Assembly (NCBI RefSeq): GCF_025628895.1 | Contig: NZ_JAOTJC010000012.1 | Coordinates: 124,001-188,000, forward strand | DNA length: 64,000 nt | Origin: Alteromonas salexigens | GTDB lineage: Bacteria > Pseudomonadota > Gammaproteobacteria > Enterobacterales > Alteromonadaceae | Direction: 5' to 3' | Shown here: in pieces, positions 1 to 8,475 of the stretch | Layout of the letters: each line of letters begins with the position of its first letter | Position numbering within the stretch: position 1 is the first letter of the stretch | Notes under the pieces: generated by a model | What the model was told of the DNA's origin: nothing | Databases searched by the model: none | Seen by the model: the letters and a program-made list of their open reading frames with translations, nothing else | Position numbers and translations under genes: made by a program

Positions 1-2016
1 GCGCCGCTGACCATGATTGAAACCTTTATCCAGCTGAAGCCAAAAGACGAGTGGCGTGAAGGGGTGACCACGGAGTCATTAAAAGCTGAACTCGACAAAT
101 TAGTAAAGTTTCCCGGCCTGACCAACGCCTGGGTGATGCCAATTAAAACGCGTATCGATATGCTCGCCACAGGCATTAAAACGCCGGTGGGTATTAAAGT
201 CGCGGGCCCCGATTTGGATAAAATCCAAAAAATTGGTCAGCAAATTGAGCAACTACTGCCGCAAGTAAACGGTACCGCGTCGGTGTACTCAGAACGCGTT
301 GCGGGTGGCCGTTATATCAAAGTGGATATATCACGGGATAAAGCCAGTCGGTTTGGTTTAAACATAGCAGACGTTCAGCAGGTGGTGGCCACGGCCATCG
401 GCGGCATGAACGTGACGCAGACCGTGGAAGGACAGGAACGCTACCCGGTAAACTTACGTTACCCTCAGGATTACCGCGATTCGCCAGAACAACTGGCGAG
501 ACTGCCGGTAGTCACACCAACCGGCCAACGTATCGCGCTCGGCGACGTTGCGACAATCCGCGTTGAAAACGGACCGCCGGGGATAAAGAGTGAAAACGCC
601 CGTATTAATGGCTGGACATTTATTGATATTGACGGGGTGGATGTAGGGAGCTATGTGGACAATGCCAAAGCTTTCCTGGCCGACAACCTGGACTTGCCGG
701 CAGGTTATTCAATTACCTGGGCTGGGCAATATGAGTACATGGAGCGCGCGAAAGAGAAGCTTACTTATGTGCTACCTCTCACTCTGGCGATTATTGTCAT
801 CTTGCTTTATTTAAACTTCCGTTCATTCAGCGAAGTGGCGATTATCATCATAACCCTGCCGGTGGCGATGATTGGTGGATTGTGGTTGTTGTATCTGGAG
901 GGGTTCCACTTTTCGGTGGCGGTAGGTGTTGGATTTATAGCCCTTGCCGGCGTGGCAGTAGAAATTGGTGTCATTATGCTGGTTTATCTGAACCAGGCTT
1001 ATCAAAATGCTAAAGATGAGTGCGCGCGTGAGAATACCCAGTTAACTGCCGATAAACTGGCCCACGCGATCATGGATGGGGCAGGGAAGCGTATCCGTCC
1101 GGTCATGATGACGGTGGCCACCATAATCATAGGATTAATGCCAATTCTTTATGGTTCGGGAACCGGGTCTGAAGTGATGAGCCGCATTGCCGCACCCATG
1201 GTTGGCGGCATGGCCAGCGCTGTAATTTTAACTCTGGTCGTGTTGCCCGCTGTTTACTATCTGTGGCGTGTCCGCAGTCACGTACAAACTAAAAAACCGC
1301 CGTTCAGTCTGCTGAAATCAAGTCGTAAATATCACAAGTGGTTGATGGCATTTCTTGGTGTGCAGTTTTTATTCTGGTCGGTGAGTGGGCTTTATATGGT
1401 GAGTATGGACATTCACTATATACATGGTGAAGAACTCGTCAAAGAGCAGACTCAGACACTGAATACAGAGAAGATAAGCTATTCCACCGCCATGTTGCTG
1501 TCCGACTTTCCTGAAGCAACTGATATCTCCATTGGCAGATTAATGGATCGGCAGGTATACAGATTTACCAATGGCGACGCTGGCCTTGCGGTAGTCGATG
1601 CCAGTTCGGGAGCAGTGGTGCCGCCCGTTGATGAAAGTACAGCACGAGAAATAGCGCATTACGTCTACTCAGATACGGGAACCGTGGACTCGGTAGCACT
1701 GATAGAGTCGACGTCGGTGCTACCTGCAGAAGTCTCACCGCGACATTTGCCGCTCTGGCAGGTGAAGTATGAAGGCGTGACAACCCCCACCTTTTATATT
1801 AACCAATATACTGGGAAGGTGGTGGCTAAACGGCACAACTTCTGGCGGTTGTTCGACTGGATGTGGCGATTTCATATTATGGATTATGATGACGGCAGTA
1901 ATGTCTCTAACTGGCTGTTATTTGTCGTGGCCACACTAGGACTAGTTGCTGCCTGCAGCGGCGCGATTCTGACCTATTTCCGGGTGCTAGCGTTAGGTAG
2001 ACGGGGGGCGATGTGA
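1..2016 (+). CDS. CusA/CzcA-type heavy-metal RND efflux pump (C-terminal part) fused to a PepSY membrane domain; 5' partial
   Basis: The reading frame is open from base 1, so the gene begins outside the window and 671 residues are visible. Residues 1 to about 425 match the C-terminal half of CusA-type inner-membrane metal efflux pumps: the RIDMLATGIK segment of the periplasmic porter domain, the GFIALAGVAVE helix, and GSGTGSEVMSRIAAPM near the end. A normal CusA would stop after about YYLWRVRSHV. Here the frame continues into a PepSY_TM-like module: a helix (HKWLMAFLGVQFLFW), a periplasmic stretch with FYINQYTGKVV, and a last helix near residues 635-660. No ATG, GTG or TTG lies in frame between the pump end and the conserved RKYHKW, which favours a true fusion. 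The junction contains an A6 run (1291-1296). The next gene overlaps the stop by one base. Likely role: Cu/Ag or related metal export combined with a redox or metal-handling module (inference). Confidence 0.85.
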   Translation, partial: APLTMIETFIQLKPKDEWREGVTTESLKAELDKLVKFPGLTNAWVMPIKTRIDMLATGIKTPVGIKVAGPDLDKIQKIGQQIEQLLPQVNGTASVYSERVAGGRYIKVDISRDKASRFGLNIADVQQVVATAIGGMNVTQTVEGQERYPVNLRYPQDYRDSPEQLARLPVVTPTGQRIALGDVATIRVENGPPGIKSENARINGWTFIDIDGVDVGSYVDNAKAFLADNLDLPAGYSITWAGQYEYMERAKEKLTYVLPLTLAIIVILLYLNFRSFSEVAIIIITLPVAMIGGLWLLYLEGFHFSVAVGVGFIALAGVAVEIGVIMLVYLNQAYQNAKDECARENTQLTADKLAHAIMDGAGKRIRPVMMTVATIIIGLMPILYGSGTGSEVMSRIAAPMVGGMASAVILTLVVLPAVYYLWRVRSHVQTKKPPFSLLKSSRKYHKWLMAFLGVQFLFWSVSGLYMVSMDIHYIHGEELVKEQTQTLNTEKISYSTAMLLSDFPEATDISIGRLMDRQVYRFTNGDAGLAVVDASSGAVVPPVDESTAREIAHYVYSDTGTVDSVALIESTSVLPAEVSPRHLPLWQVKYEGVTTPTFYINQYTGKVVAKRHNFWRLFDWMWRFHIMDYDDGSNVSNWLLFVVATLGLVAACSGAILTYFRVLALGRRGAM

Positions 2017-3848
2017 TGTCCTTATTCAAAGTCAGTAAAACCGCGCATAAATGGCTGTCGCTGGTGGTGGGAATTCAACTTCTGGTTTGGTTGGGTACCG
2101 GCGTTTATTTCAATCTTATGGATCATCATAAAGCGATGGGGCATGAATTCAGGGCCCATTCTCATCAGGAAACAAAAGCCGGAAACCTCAACATTGTTCC
2201 GGTTTCTTCTATTGCGAGTGCGCCGCCCATCAGTGTTCAAATGTTATGGATCCTGAATCATCCCTATTACCATTTTGTTTATGAAAAAGGCCAGCATAGT
2301 TACCAGAAACGTAATTCGGCATTATTTGATGCGGTATCCGGTGAGCGGGCTCAGCTGACCGCAGCGCAGGCGCTTGTGCTAGCACAGCAGTCATATTCCG
2401 GTCCGGGCCAGCTGCAAAAAGCGCAGTTGGTCGCGCCTCCTTTTGACGATTATGTTACCCAGCAGAATCCAATGTGGCAGATTGACGTCACGGACGACAA
2501 TAGTACGCGGATCTACTTAGATGGGGTGACGGGCAGGGTTATTCGGCATACCAACGATGACGTAAGACTAAAAAATCTTATGATGAAGCTGCACTTCATG
2601 GACTACGGTAACGAAGGTGGCTTTAATCATGGATTAATCATCCTCTTTGCAGTTTTCACCCTGTTTTTATCCGTTACAGGGGTGCTGTGGCTGGTACAAC
2701 AATGGCAGTCCGGATTATTGAAAATTAATTGGCGGACTCGCTACAAGCCCGTCACGGTGACGTTCTCTGATGATGGCTCGCGTTCTGATATTTCTGCTAA
2801 AGAGAGTGCAAGTGTCCTCGACGAGCTAGCAAACTCTGAGATATATCTACCTACCACCTGCGGGGGCGGGGGCACCTGTGGGAAGTGCCTCTTCAAAAGT
2901 GATGTCACCCTGCCAACTACCTCTGCGGAGAAAGAGCAGCTGTCTGAGCGTCAACTTAAACAAGGCTATCGTCTGGGGTGTCAGCACAAAGTCTCGGAAA
3001 TCAGCACTATAGAAGTTGCGTCAAATCGCTGCGTGGATAGTTGCGACCTGGTGGTCACAGAAAGTAAATTTCTTACCCCCTTTATTAAAGAAGTTACCTT
3101 TAAAGAGAAATCAGGCCGTAAGTTGGCGTTTAAAGCCGGCGCCTATATGGAGTTTGACGTACCTGCCGGCGTTAACAACTTATGTCCGGTTGATTTACCG
3201 GCAAAGTTTAAACCGTACTGGACTGATTTTTCGCAAGGCGAATTTTCACACTCAGGCGCGACTCGCCATTATTCTATCGCTAATTTTGACCAGGAATCTG
3301 AAGAACTCACGTTCAATATACGCTGGCAAACCTCTGCGGGTAACTATGCTGCAGGTATCGGTTCGAGCTATCTGGGCTCGCTTAAAACCGGGGAAGAGAT
3401 TAAAGCGAGGGGCCCTTATTGTGATTTTTATGCAAGCAACAATTCACATCGGGAACGGATTTTCGTGGGCGCCGGCTCGGGGCTTGCACCCTTGCGTTCA
3501 ATTATCTTCGAGCAACTAAAAAAATATAACGCAAGTGGCGAAATGGTGTTGGTCTATGGTGCCAGAACCGAGGATGACCTTCTCTACTATGACGAGCTTA
3601 AAACACTGGAAGCGCAATTTGAAAACTTCAGATACATTCCCACCCTGTCAGCTCCCTCAGATAGCTGGCGCGGGGAGTCAGGGTATGTACAAAAAGTATT
3701 GTCGACCCTCCTAAATGAACGGGGGGAGCCATGGTCAGCGGAATACTATCTTTGTGGCCCCGCCGCAATGATGGAAGAAGTTGAGAAGATTATATTGGCC
3801 AACGGGGTACCGGCGGACCTTATATTTAAAGATAAATTTAGCCGTTAG
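2016..3848 (+). CDS. PepSY-TM / 2Fe-2S ferredoxin / NqrF-like flavin reductase fusion protein
   Basis: A 610-residue membrane oxidoreductase. The order is: N-terminal helix (about residues 12-35), periplasmic PepSY-like region with two strand motifs (about 70-190), second helix (about 205-230), then cytoplasmic domains. The plant-type 2Fe-2S ferredoxin shows Cys282, Cys288 and Cys291 in TTCGGGGTCGKC plus a later LGCQH cysteine. The FAD-binding domain carries RHYSIAN, and the NAD-binding domain carries GAGSGLAPLRS and ends with CGPAAMMEEVE. This tail resembles NqrF, the NADH-oxidising subunit of Na+-NQR, but here it is attached to PepSY helices. It would carry electrons from NADH through FAD and 2Fe-2S towards the membrane or periplasm. 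The ATG at 2016 overlaps the previous stop (TGATG), so translation is probably coupled to the CusA-PepSY gene; a GTG at 2013 is the alternative. A metal-reducing partner of the pump is an inference. Confidence 0.85.
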   Translation: MSLFKVSKTAHKWLSLVVGIQLLVWLGTGVYFNLMDHHKAMGHEFRAHSHQETKAGNLNIVPVSSIASAPPISVQMLWILNHPYYHFVYEKGQHSYQKRNSALFDAVSGERAQLTAAQALVLAQQSYSGPGQLQKAQLVAPPFDDYVTQQNPMWQIDVTDDNSTRIYLDGVTGRVIRHTNDDVRLKNLMMKLHFMDYGNEGGFNHGLIILFAVFTLFLSVTGVLWLVQQWQSGLLKINWRTRYKPVTVTFSDDGSRSDISAKESASVLDELANSEIYLPTTCGGGGTCGKCLFKSDVTLPTTSAEKEQLSERQLKQGYRLGCQHKVSEISTIEVASNRCVDSCDLVVTESKFLTPFIKEVTFKEKSGRKLAFKAGAYMEFDVPAGVNNLCPVDLPAKFKPYWTDFSQGEFSHSGATRHYSIANFDQESEELTFNIRWQTSAGNYAAGIGSSYLGSLKTGEEIKARGPYCDFYASNNSHRERIFVGAGSGLAPLRSIIFEQLKKYNASGEMVLVYGARTEDDLLYYDELKTLEAQFENFRYIPTLSAPSDSWRGESGYVQKVLSTLLNERGEPWSAEYYLCGPAAMMEEVEKIILANGVPADLIFKDKFSR

Positions 3849-3894
3849 TACCGGACTGTGAGTGCAAAGCTACCGGTGGACGGTGCATCGTAAA

Positions 3895-3909
3895 CCCGTA
3901 AGCTACGGG
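3895..3909. repeat. short inverted repeat CCCGTA-AGC-TACGGG
   Basis: Six-base arms with a three-base loop lie in the 198-base gap after the reductase gene. No T-run follows on either strand, so it is a weak terminator candidate at best. The rest of the gap (3849-4046) holds other short GC-rich stem-like stretches, such as GGGG-GTTATCG-CCCC at about 3922-3936, but no gene that can be supported. Confidence 0.3.
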
Positions 3910-4046
3910 CGTTCAATGAGTAGGGGGTTATCGCCCCTGCCGGACATGCAGTCCTTCACGGGTTATTTCACCGGGTTTGTGGGGGCATTTGGCAAAATGC
4001 GTCGTCACTGCGTATAGTTGCTATTCATTTATTTATAGGAAAAGTC

Positions 4047-4514
4047 ATGGGACGTTTACCCTTGTTATTGCTGTTAATGATCAGTGTTTCTGCCTGCAGT
4101 GATCAGGAAGTCGGAGATGTGTCTCTGGGTTTGTTTACTACCAAAGATATTAAAATAGATGCGCTTCAGGATCCCATAGTAACCGGGGTAACCTGCCACA
4201 TTTCCAGCATTGAAGCAGACTTGGACTTTTCAGACCCTTCTGACAGTGCCATTGCCTGCCGCCAGACAGGTGATATTACGGCCCGGATGATAGCGGAAAT
4301 TGATAAATCAGCGTCCGGGGATGTGGTGTTCAAAAAGTCGAAAAGTATCTTCTTTAAAAACATGAAGGTCCGCCGGATATATGATGCACAGTCCAAAACC
4401 CTGATGTACGTGTCTTACTCCACCAAAGAGTCCTCAGGTAGTTTCAAGCATAGTTTGTCTACTGTGCCGCTATGGAATACCCAGGCTTATCCTTCGGTTA
4501 GCACCACCAACTAG
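4047..4514 (+). CDS. creA: CreA-family lipoprotein
   Basis: A 155-residue exported protein similar in layout to E. coli CreA (conserved catabolite-regulation-associated protein of unknown biochemical role). The family pattern is visible: an IVTGVTCHIS segment (CreA has a cysteine at the same place), SDSAIACRQ, a VVFKKSKSIFFKNMKVRRIYDA core, and a VPLWN ending. Unlike E. coli CreA, this copy has a lipobox: VSAC with Cys17 after a hydrophobic stretch, so it is probably a lipoprotein. The start is supported by an AGGA ribosome-binding site upstream of the ATG. It stands alone, without creBCD neighbours. The family is fairly sure; the function is unknown. Confidence 0.8.
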   Translation: MGRLPLLLLLMISVSACSDQEVGDVSLGLFTTKDIKIDALQDPIVTGVTCHISSIEADLDFSDPSDSAIACRQTGDITARMIAEIDKSASGDVVFKKSKSIFFKNMKVRRIYDAQSKTLMYVSYSTKESSGSFKHSLSTVPLWNTQAYPSVSTTN

Positions 4515-4627
4515 CGGCATCGTAATGACCGTTGATATAGCGTTTTGAAAATACCGCTTGGGGCGTGAGAGCAATCTTGTTAGTGGTGTAGTGCGTAGTA
4601 GCTACATCACATTACATAAGGATTGCT

Positions 4628-5659
4628 ATGAAACGTTTTCTCTCCCTGACCACGGGCCTCTTGCTGGCCGGCATGGCTACTGCCAATGACCTCCCGCAAG
4701 CAGAAAAAGTCGCCTATAGTGACGGCGTTCAGATAACGGGTGTCACCGTCTCAGAATCGGCACGGGTGTTTGTTAATGCACCTAATTGGCGGGACGGCGT
4801 TCCTTATGCAGTAGCTGAAGTTAATCCCAGTACCAATGCTTTCACGCCGTACCCTGATGAAAAAGCCAACCGTTGTGTCGCTGACAGTAAACCTGCTGAT
4901 GACTGCTTTTTAGCAGTACAGTCGGTGGTAGCGCATGATAATAAACTCTACGTTCTGGACACGCGCAACCCGAAACTTAAACAGGTGGTAGATACTCCAC
5001 GGATATTTGTGGTGGACTTAAGTAGCAACGCCATTACCGATGTCCTGATGCTGGCTGAGGATGCTTATCACAGCGACTCTTACATTAATGATCTGCGTGT
5101 TGATGACGAAACCCAACGCATCTACCTCACCGACTCAAATCATCCCGGCCTGGTGGTCTATAACCTTAATGACGATACCAGCTATCGCATACTGGATGGG
5201 CTGGCCAGCACTACGGCGGAGGTGGCTGGTATTAATGTCGCGGGGACGCCAGTAAACATGACGATTCACTCAGATGGCATTGCCCTGGATAGCCGTAACC
5301 GCACGTTGTACTTTCACGCGCTGTCTGGTTATACGTTATACAGCATCAATACCAGCGATATTAAGCAAGGCAAGACAACCGGCAAACATGTGCGTGCGAT
5401 CTCCCAGACCGGGGCGCCTGATGGCATGATTTACGACGGTGAGGGGAATTTGTATCTGGCGGATTTAGAGCACCACAAAGTGCAATACCTCACGCCAAGT
5501 TTGGATTTGCGGACGCTGGTTGAGGGGGACGCAGTAAGCTGGGCTGACACCTTCAGTATCCATGAAGACTATCTGTATTACACGAACAGCAAAATCCAGC
5601 ATGCAGGCCAGGATGTCACTGACATGGAATTTGAAATTTACCGGGTGCCCCTGCCATAA
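4628..5659 (+). CDS. Secreted yellow/MRJP-family beta-propeller protein
   Basis: 343 residues with a clear signal peptide (about residues 1-19, cleavage near TANDL). The remainder reads as a major-royal-jelly/yellow-type six-bladed propeller, with features such as VDDETQRIYLTDSNHPGLVVYNL, DGIALDSRNRTLYFHAL and APDGMIYDGEGNLYLAD. Bacterial members are usually annotated as L-dopachrome-tautomerase-related or SMP-30-like periplasmic proteins with no established substrate. AAGGA lies six bases before the ATG. It is monocistronic in appearance, with a hairpin downstream (5714-5738). Confidence 0.8.
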   Translation: MKRFLSLTTGLLLAGMATANDLPQAEKVAYSDGVQITGVTVSESARVFVNAPNWRDGVPYAVAEVNPSTNAFTPYPDEKANRCVADSKPADDCFLAVQSVVAHDNKLYVLDTRNPKLKQVVDTPRIFVVDLSSNAITDVLMLAEDAYHSDSYINDLRVDDETQRIYLTDSNHPGLVVYNLNDDTSYRILDGLASTTAEVAGINVAGTPVNMTIHSDGIALDSRNRTLYFHALSGYTLYSINTSDIKQGKTTGKHVRAISQTGAPDGMIYDGEGNLYLADLEHHKVQYLTPSLDLRTLVEGDAVSWADTFSIHEDYLYYTNSKIQHAGQDVTDMEFEIYRVPLP

Positions 5660-5713
5660 CGGGCAGCGTGCACTGCAGGTTGCTACGAAATCAGAGAGGC
5701 GACAAACCATAAA

Positions 5714-5738
5714 AGCCGGGGTTGAAAACACCCCGGCT
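5714..5738. terminator. Strong hairpin after the yellow-family gene
   Basis: Perfect nine-base arms AGCCGGGGT and ACCCCGGCT with a seven-base loop. On the plus strand only ACCTTTC follows, so it is a poor intrinsic terminator in that direction. On the minus strand TTTTA follows. It most likely marks the transcript end of the gene at 4628-5659. Confidence 0.5.
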
Positions 5739-5926
5739 ACCTTTCACACCCTGTTACGGCCTCTAAGCAAACCGCGGGGGCACCACCCCCAAGCCTCTCC
5801 GCTGCCCCCTTTTTCAACAACCACTTTCAATTTACATTTGATGCATGATTTGTGTGAAATTTAGCCACCTTGAGCTATGTTTAATGCGCGGTGAATAATC
5901 CTATTACCGTCTACGGAGAGCAGAAA

Positions 5927-6379
5927 ATGAAAAATATAGTGAAAGGAGTAGCAGTATTTTGTTTTGTTAGTTTAATTTCAGTCTCAAATGTACTGGCGAA
6001 TGATCACGAGCCCCCCTTTGTTAGCGGCCACTATTGGGAGGTGACGGGTGTGAAACTCTCAGATGGTGCCGGTCTTAAATACAGCAAATGGCTGGCTGAC
6101 GAGTGGCGTAAAAACCTGAACTTTGGTAAGTCTGAAGGCTGGCTGGAGCGTTTTGAGGTATTAAGTAACGTACATCCCCGGCCTGATGAACCGGATCTGT
6201 ACCTAATAGTGGTTTTTAAAAATATGACCACGCCCGACCAGGATGAAGAACGGCGTAAAAAGTACATGGAGTGGGCCAAGAAAAGCATGGAAAAAATGTA
6301 CGCAGAGAGTGCAGACCGGGCGGAATATCGCACTGTGATGGGCACTAAGTTGCTGCAGGAGATGAAATTCAGAAAGTAA
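5927..6379 (+). CDS. Small secreted protein of unknown function
   Basis: 150 residues starting at the ATG preceded by GGAGAG; an upstream in-frame GTG at 5891 is less likely because the signal peptide begins at MKNIVKG. The signal peptide runs to about residue 24 (VLANDHEPP). The mature part is a charged, alpha/beta-looking domain (YWEVTGVKLSDGAGLKYSKW, DLYLIVVFKNM, then a Lys/Glu-rich helix of about residues 102-125). I do not recognise a named family. The pattern of a short strand, a KWLADEWRK helix and LIVVFK is like small ferredoxin-fold (NIPSNAP/Dabb-type) domains, but this is only a resemblance. Confidence 0.75.
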   Translation: MKNIVKGVAVFCFVSLISVSNVLANDHEPPFVSGHYWEVTGVKLSDGAGLKYSKWLADEWRKNLNFGKSEGWLERFEVLSNVHPRPDEPDLYLIVVFKNMTTPDQDEERRKKYMEWAKKSMEKMYAESADRAEYRTVMGTKLLQEMKFRK

Positions 6380-6390
6380 TTAGATGCTTA

Positions 6391-6430
6391 GGGAGCGGGC
6401 GCTTTTGCATCTGAGATGCGGTTCGCTCCC
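6391..6430 (+). terminator. Nested hairpin, possible terminator or RNA structure
   Basis: Outer arms GGGAGCG (6391-6397) and CGCTCCC (6424-6430) enclose an inner GCATC-TGA-GATGC stem. It begins 11 bases after the stop of the small secreted protein. No T-run follows, so termination is not certain. Confidence 0.4.
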
Positions 6431-6622
6431 TCATCTGGCTCTTCACCGCTCCCACTGGGTGCTTCCAGGCTGAAGCCCGGAAAGTTTATGAGCATCTTCT
6501 AGTAAAGCATGTGCCATCCTGCGTATATGTTAGTACTTCCTCCAAAGCGGTACCTTACCCTTACTACATACAAAACTTAGTGACCCATTACGCGCTTTTA
6601 TCCGTTTGAAAATACCAACATT

Positions 6623-6645
6623 ATTACTGGCCGTTGACCAGTAAT
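6623..6645. promoter_or_regulatory. Inverted repeat ATTACTGG-N7-CCAGTAAT, possible operator
   Basis: Perfect eight-base arms are separated by seven bases, 76 bases upstream of the ATG at 6721. Size and symmetry suit a dimeric regulator's operator; the regulator is unknown. Confidence 0.35.
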
Positions 6646-6720
6646 CTGAACAACTTGAGAGAGCTGCGTCCGACAGTGACGAACAGGTTTTATTGCTACC
6701 GGGCCAGAAAGGGAAGAGTT

Positions 6721-7446
6721 ATGTTGAGAATAGAAGGCGGCATTATAGCCGTATTTTGTTTAATTCATTTATTCGCCGGTAAGCTACGGGTACTGGAGAG
6801 AGTACCCCGTAGTCGCTGGTTATCGTTCGCTGGTGGCGTATCTGTAGCTTACGTATTTCTGGTGCTATTTCCCGAAATCGCTGAAATACAGGTGTCGCTG
6901 GAATCACACAGCCCAATTGCGTTAAGCAGCGAACATCAGGCCTATCTGTTGGCGCTGGTGGGGTTAAGTGTTTTCTACGGCGCGGAACGCCTTGTTAAAG
7001 GCCGAAAAGACGGGCATGAGCAGCCAGGTGAGCATAAGCAAGGGGTGTTTTTCATGCACCTGGGGGTCTTTGCACTTTACAACGCCCTGGTGGGTTATTT
7101 GCTCGTTCATCGCGAATCAGCGGAAGTTCAGAGCCTGGTATTTTATGGGCTAGCCATGGGCTTACATTTTCTTGTTAACGACTACGGGATGAGGAAGATC
7201 CATGCGCACCGTTACCATCAGCTAGGACGCTGGATATTAGCAATAGCTATTGTGGCCGGTTGGCTGGCAGGATTGGCACTGGAAGAAAGCAGTGCGTTGG
7301 TTCACGGGCTCTTTGCATTCCTGGCGGGAAGCACCATCTTGAATGTACTTAAGGAGGAGTTACCTGAAGAACGGGAGAGCCGGTTTATTCCGTTTGCGGC
7401 CGGTGTAGTCTTATTCACCTTGCTGGTTATATTTTCTGCTGGTTGA
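6721..7446 (+). CDS. Polytopic membrane protein, ZIP-like appearance, function unknown
   Basis: 241 residues from the ATG with AAGGGAAG just upstream. About seven hydrophobic helices are seen, among them residues 3-16, 29-46, 70-90, 113-135, 140-158, 176-194 and a C-terminal pair after VHGLFAFLAGSTILNVLKEELPEERESRF. The paired segments YVFLVLFPEI and FLAGSTILNVLKEELP resemble the helix ends of ZIP-type metal transporters, but the characteristic His-rich helix IV/V motifs are not evident (LHFLVNDYG is the nearest). I would call it an integral membrane protein with possible distant ZIP relationship. It appears monocistronic. Confidence 0.7.
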   Translation: MLRIEGGIIAVFCLIHLFAGKLRVLERVPRSRWLSFAGGVSVAYVFLVLFPEIAEIQVSLESHSPIALSSEHQAYLLALVGLSVFYGAERLVKGRKDGHEQPGEHKQGVFFMHLGVFALYNALVGYLLVHRESAEVQSLVFYGLAMGLHFLVNDYGMRKIHAHRYHQLGRWILAIAIVAGWLAGLALEESSALVHGLFAFLAGSTILNVLKEELPEERESRFIPFAAGVVLFTLLVIFSAG

Positions 7447-7664
7447 TTAGTGTCCGTTTGCGGTATTATCGCATGTTAACCTTTATTGAGGGGAGCGCAC
7501 CAACGTTTAGAAAAGTATCACTGGATTATAGTGAGTCATGGTTAACGGGCTGGTGGAATTAAGTCCCGATAAAGGGGCATATTGGTAAGTGAACATCCAC
7601 TGTCGGTGATCACGCCTTTCCCGGCGCACATTCACACCGGTGAAATGGCAATTAAGGAATGAAC

Positions 7665-8444
7665 ATGAGGTTCACAACATACCGTGTTATCGCTTGCGCC
7701 TTTTGCATAGCGGTAGCTCTGCCGGTACAGGGTGCTGTGTTGCGTGCGGTGACAGAACTGTACTCGCCATTCCAGGAGTATAATGAGGAAGGTAAATTAA
7801 CCGGCTGTGCGACTGAGTTGGTGAGAGCTCTGGCTGAAAAAAATAATCATGAACTGGCAATAGATGTGATGCCCTGGAGCATGGCCTATGCGGTGGCCAG
7901 GAGCACGCCAAATACTATGATTTTTTCAATCGGTCGCACACCCCAGCGAGAAAAGAGTTTTCATTGGGTGGGAGAAATAGCTCAGCAAAAGCTGTATTTC
8001 TGGGTTCTGGCGAACAGCGCTATTCAAGCCAATGAGTCATTGGACGCGTTTCGAGATTATAGTATCGCAGTAGTGAAAGATGCCAACACTCACCAATTAC
8101 TTGCAAGGCAAGGGTTTAAAAATCTGTATCTGATGTCAGCAACCGAAAGCAATATCAGCGAAAGTAGCCGGGTGCAAATGCTGTTAAAAAACCGGGTTGA
8201 TATTATGATTGGCACCACGGTGCAAATTGGTCAGGCTTTGAGTGAGATGGGGCTGAGCGATGCGGTTCTGCGCAGAGTGCATTCAAGCGATGCGTTGAAT
8301 ACCAATCTGCATTTGGCATTCAGTAAGCCTTCTGATCCTGAAATAGTGAAACGATACCGCCAGGCCTTTCAGAGCACTGTTGCAAGTCATGGCATTAAAG
8401 AATGCCTTGCGACCTGGCAAGCTCGCCAGTTGGCATCAAGATAA
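7665..8444 (+). CDS. Periplasmic solute-binding protein, SBP_bac_3-like
   Basis: 259 residues from the second ATG, because AAGGA sits six bases before it and too close to the first ATG at 7659. A signal peptide covers about residues 1-23. The mature protein follows the family-3 extracellular binding-protein layout: LRAVTELYSPFQEYNEEGKLTGCATELVRAL at the N-terminus, a WSMAYAVA helix, the SIGRTPQREKSFHWVG segment, and the DYSIAVVKDANTHQLLARQG strand. Members bind amino acids or related small ligands. No permease or ATPase gene is adjacent, so it may be a stand-alone sensor/binding protein of the kind common in Alteromonadales. Confidence 0.8.
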   Translation: MRFTTYRVIACAFCIAVALPVQGAVLRAVTELYSPFQEYNEEGKLTGCATELVRALAEKNNHELAIDVMPWSMAYAVARSTPNTMIFSIGRTPQREKSFHWVGEIAQQKLYFWVLANSAIQANESLDAFRDYSIAVVKDANTHQLLARQGFKNLYLMSATESNISESSRVQMLLKNRVDIMIGTTVQIGQALSEMGLSDAVLRRVHSSDALNTNLHLAFSKPSDPEIVKRYRQAFQSTVASHGIKECLATWQARQLASR

Positions 8445-8475
8445 CCCCACTGTACTAATTGGAAAGTGGTTGTCA

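Larger units (their letters stand above)
6380..6720. other. 341-base gap with two inverted repeats, no supported gene
   Basis: The gap holds a nested hairpin just after the preceding stop (6391-6430) and an eight-base-arm inverted repeat (6623-6645), 76 bases before the next start. A 12-base string, TTTGAAAATACC at 6605-6616, also occurs at 4544-4555 upstream of the yellow-family gene. The in-frame upstream extension of the next gene (from 6634) is not convincing as coding because it would span this region without a ribosome-binding site. Confidence 0.5.

Noticed and set aside
3016-3519. 167-codon plus-strand open frame overlapping the reductase gene
   Set aside because: It lies fully inside the 2Fe-2S/FAD-domain gene in another frame; the reductase motifs are intact, so this is a shadow.
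3895-3909. CCCGTA-AGC-TACGGG as an intrinsic terminator of the reductase gene
   Set aside because: Three-base loop, short arms and no T-run; kept only as a repeat.
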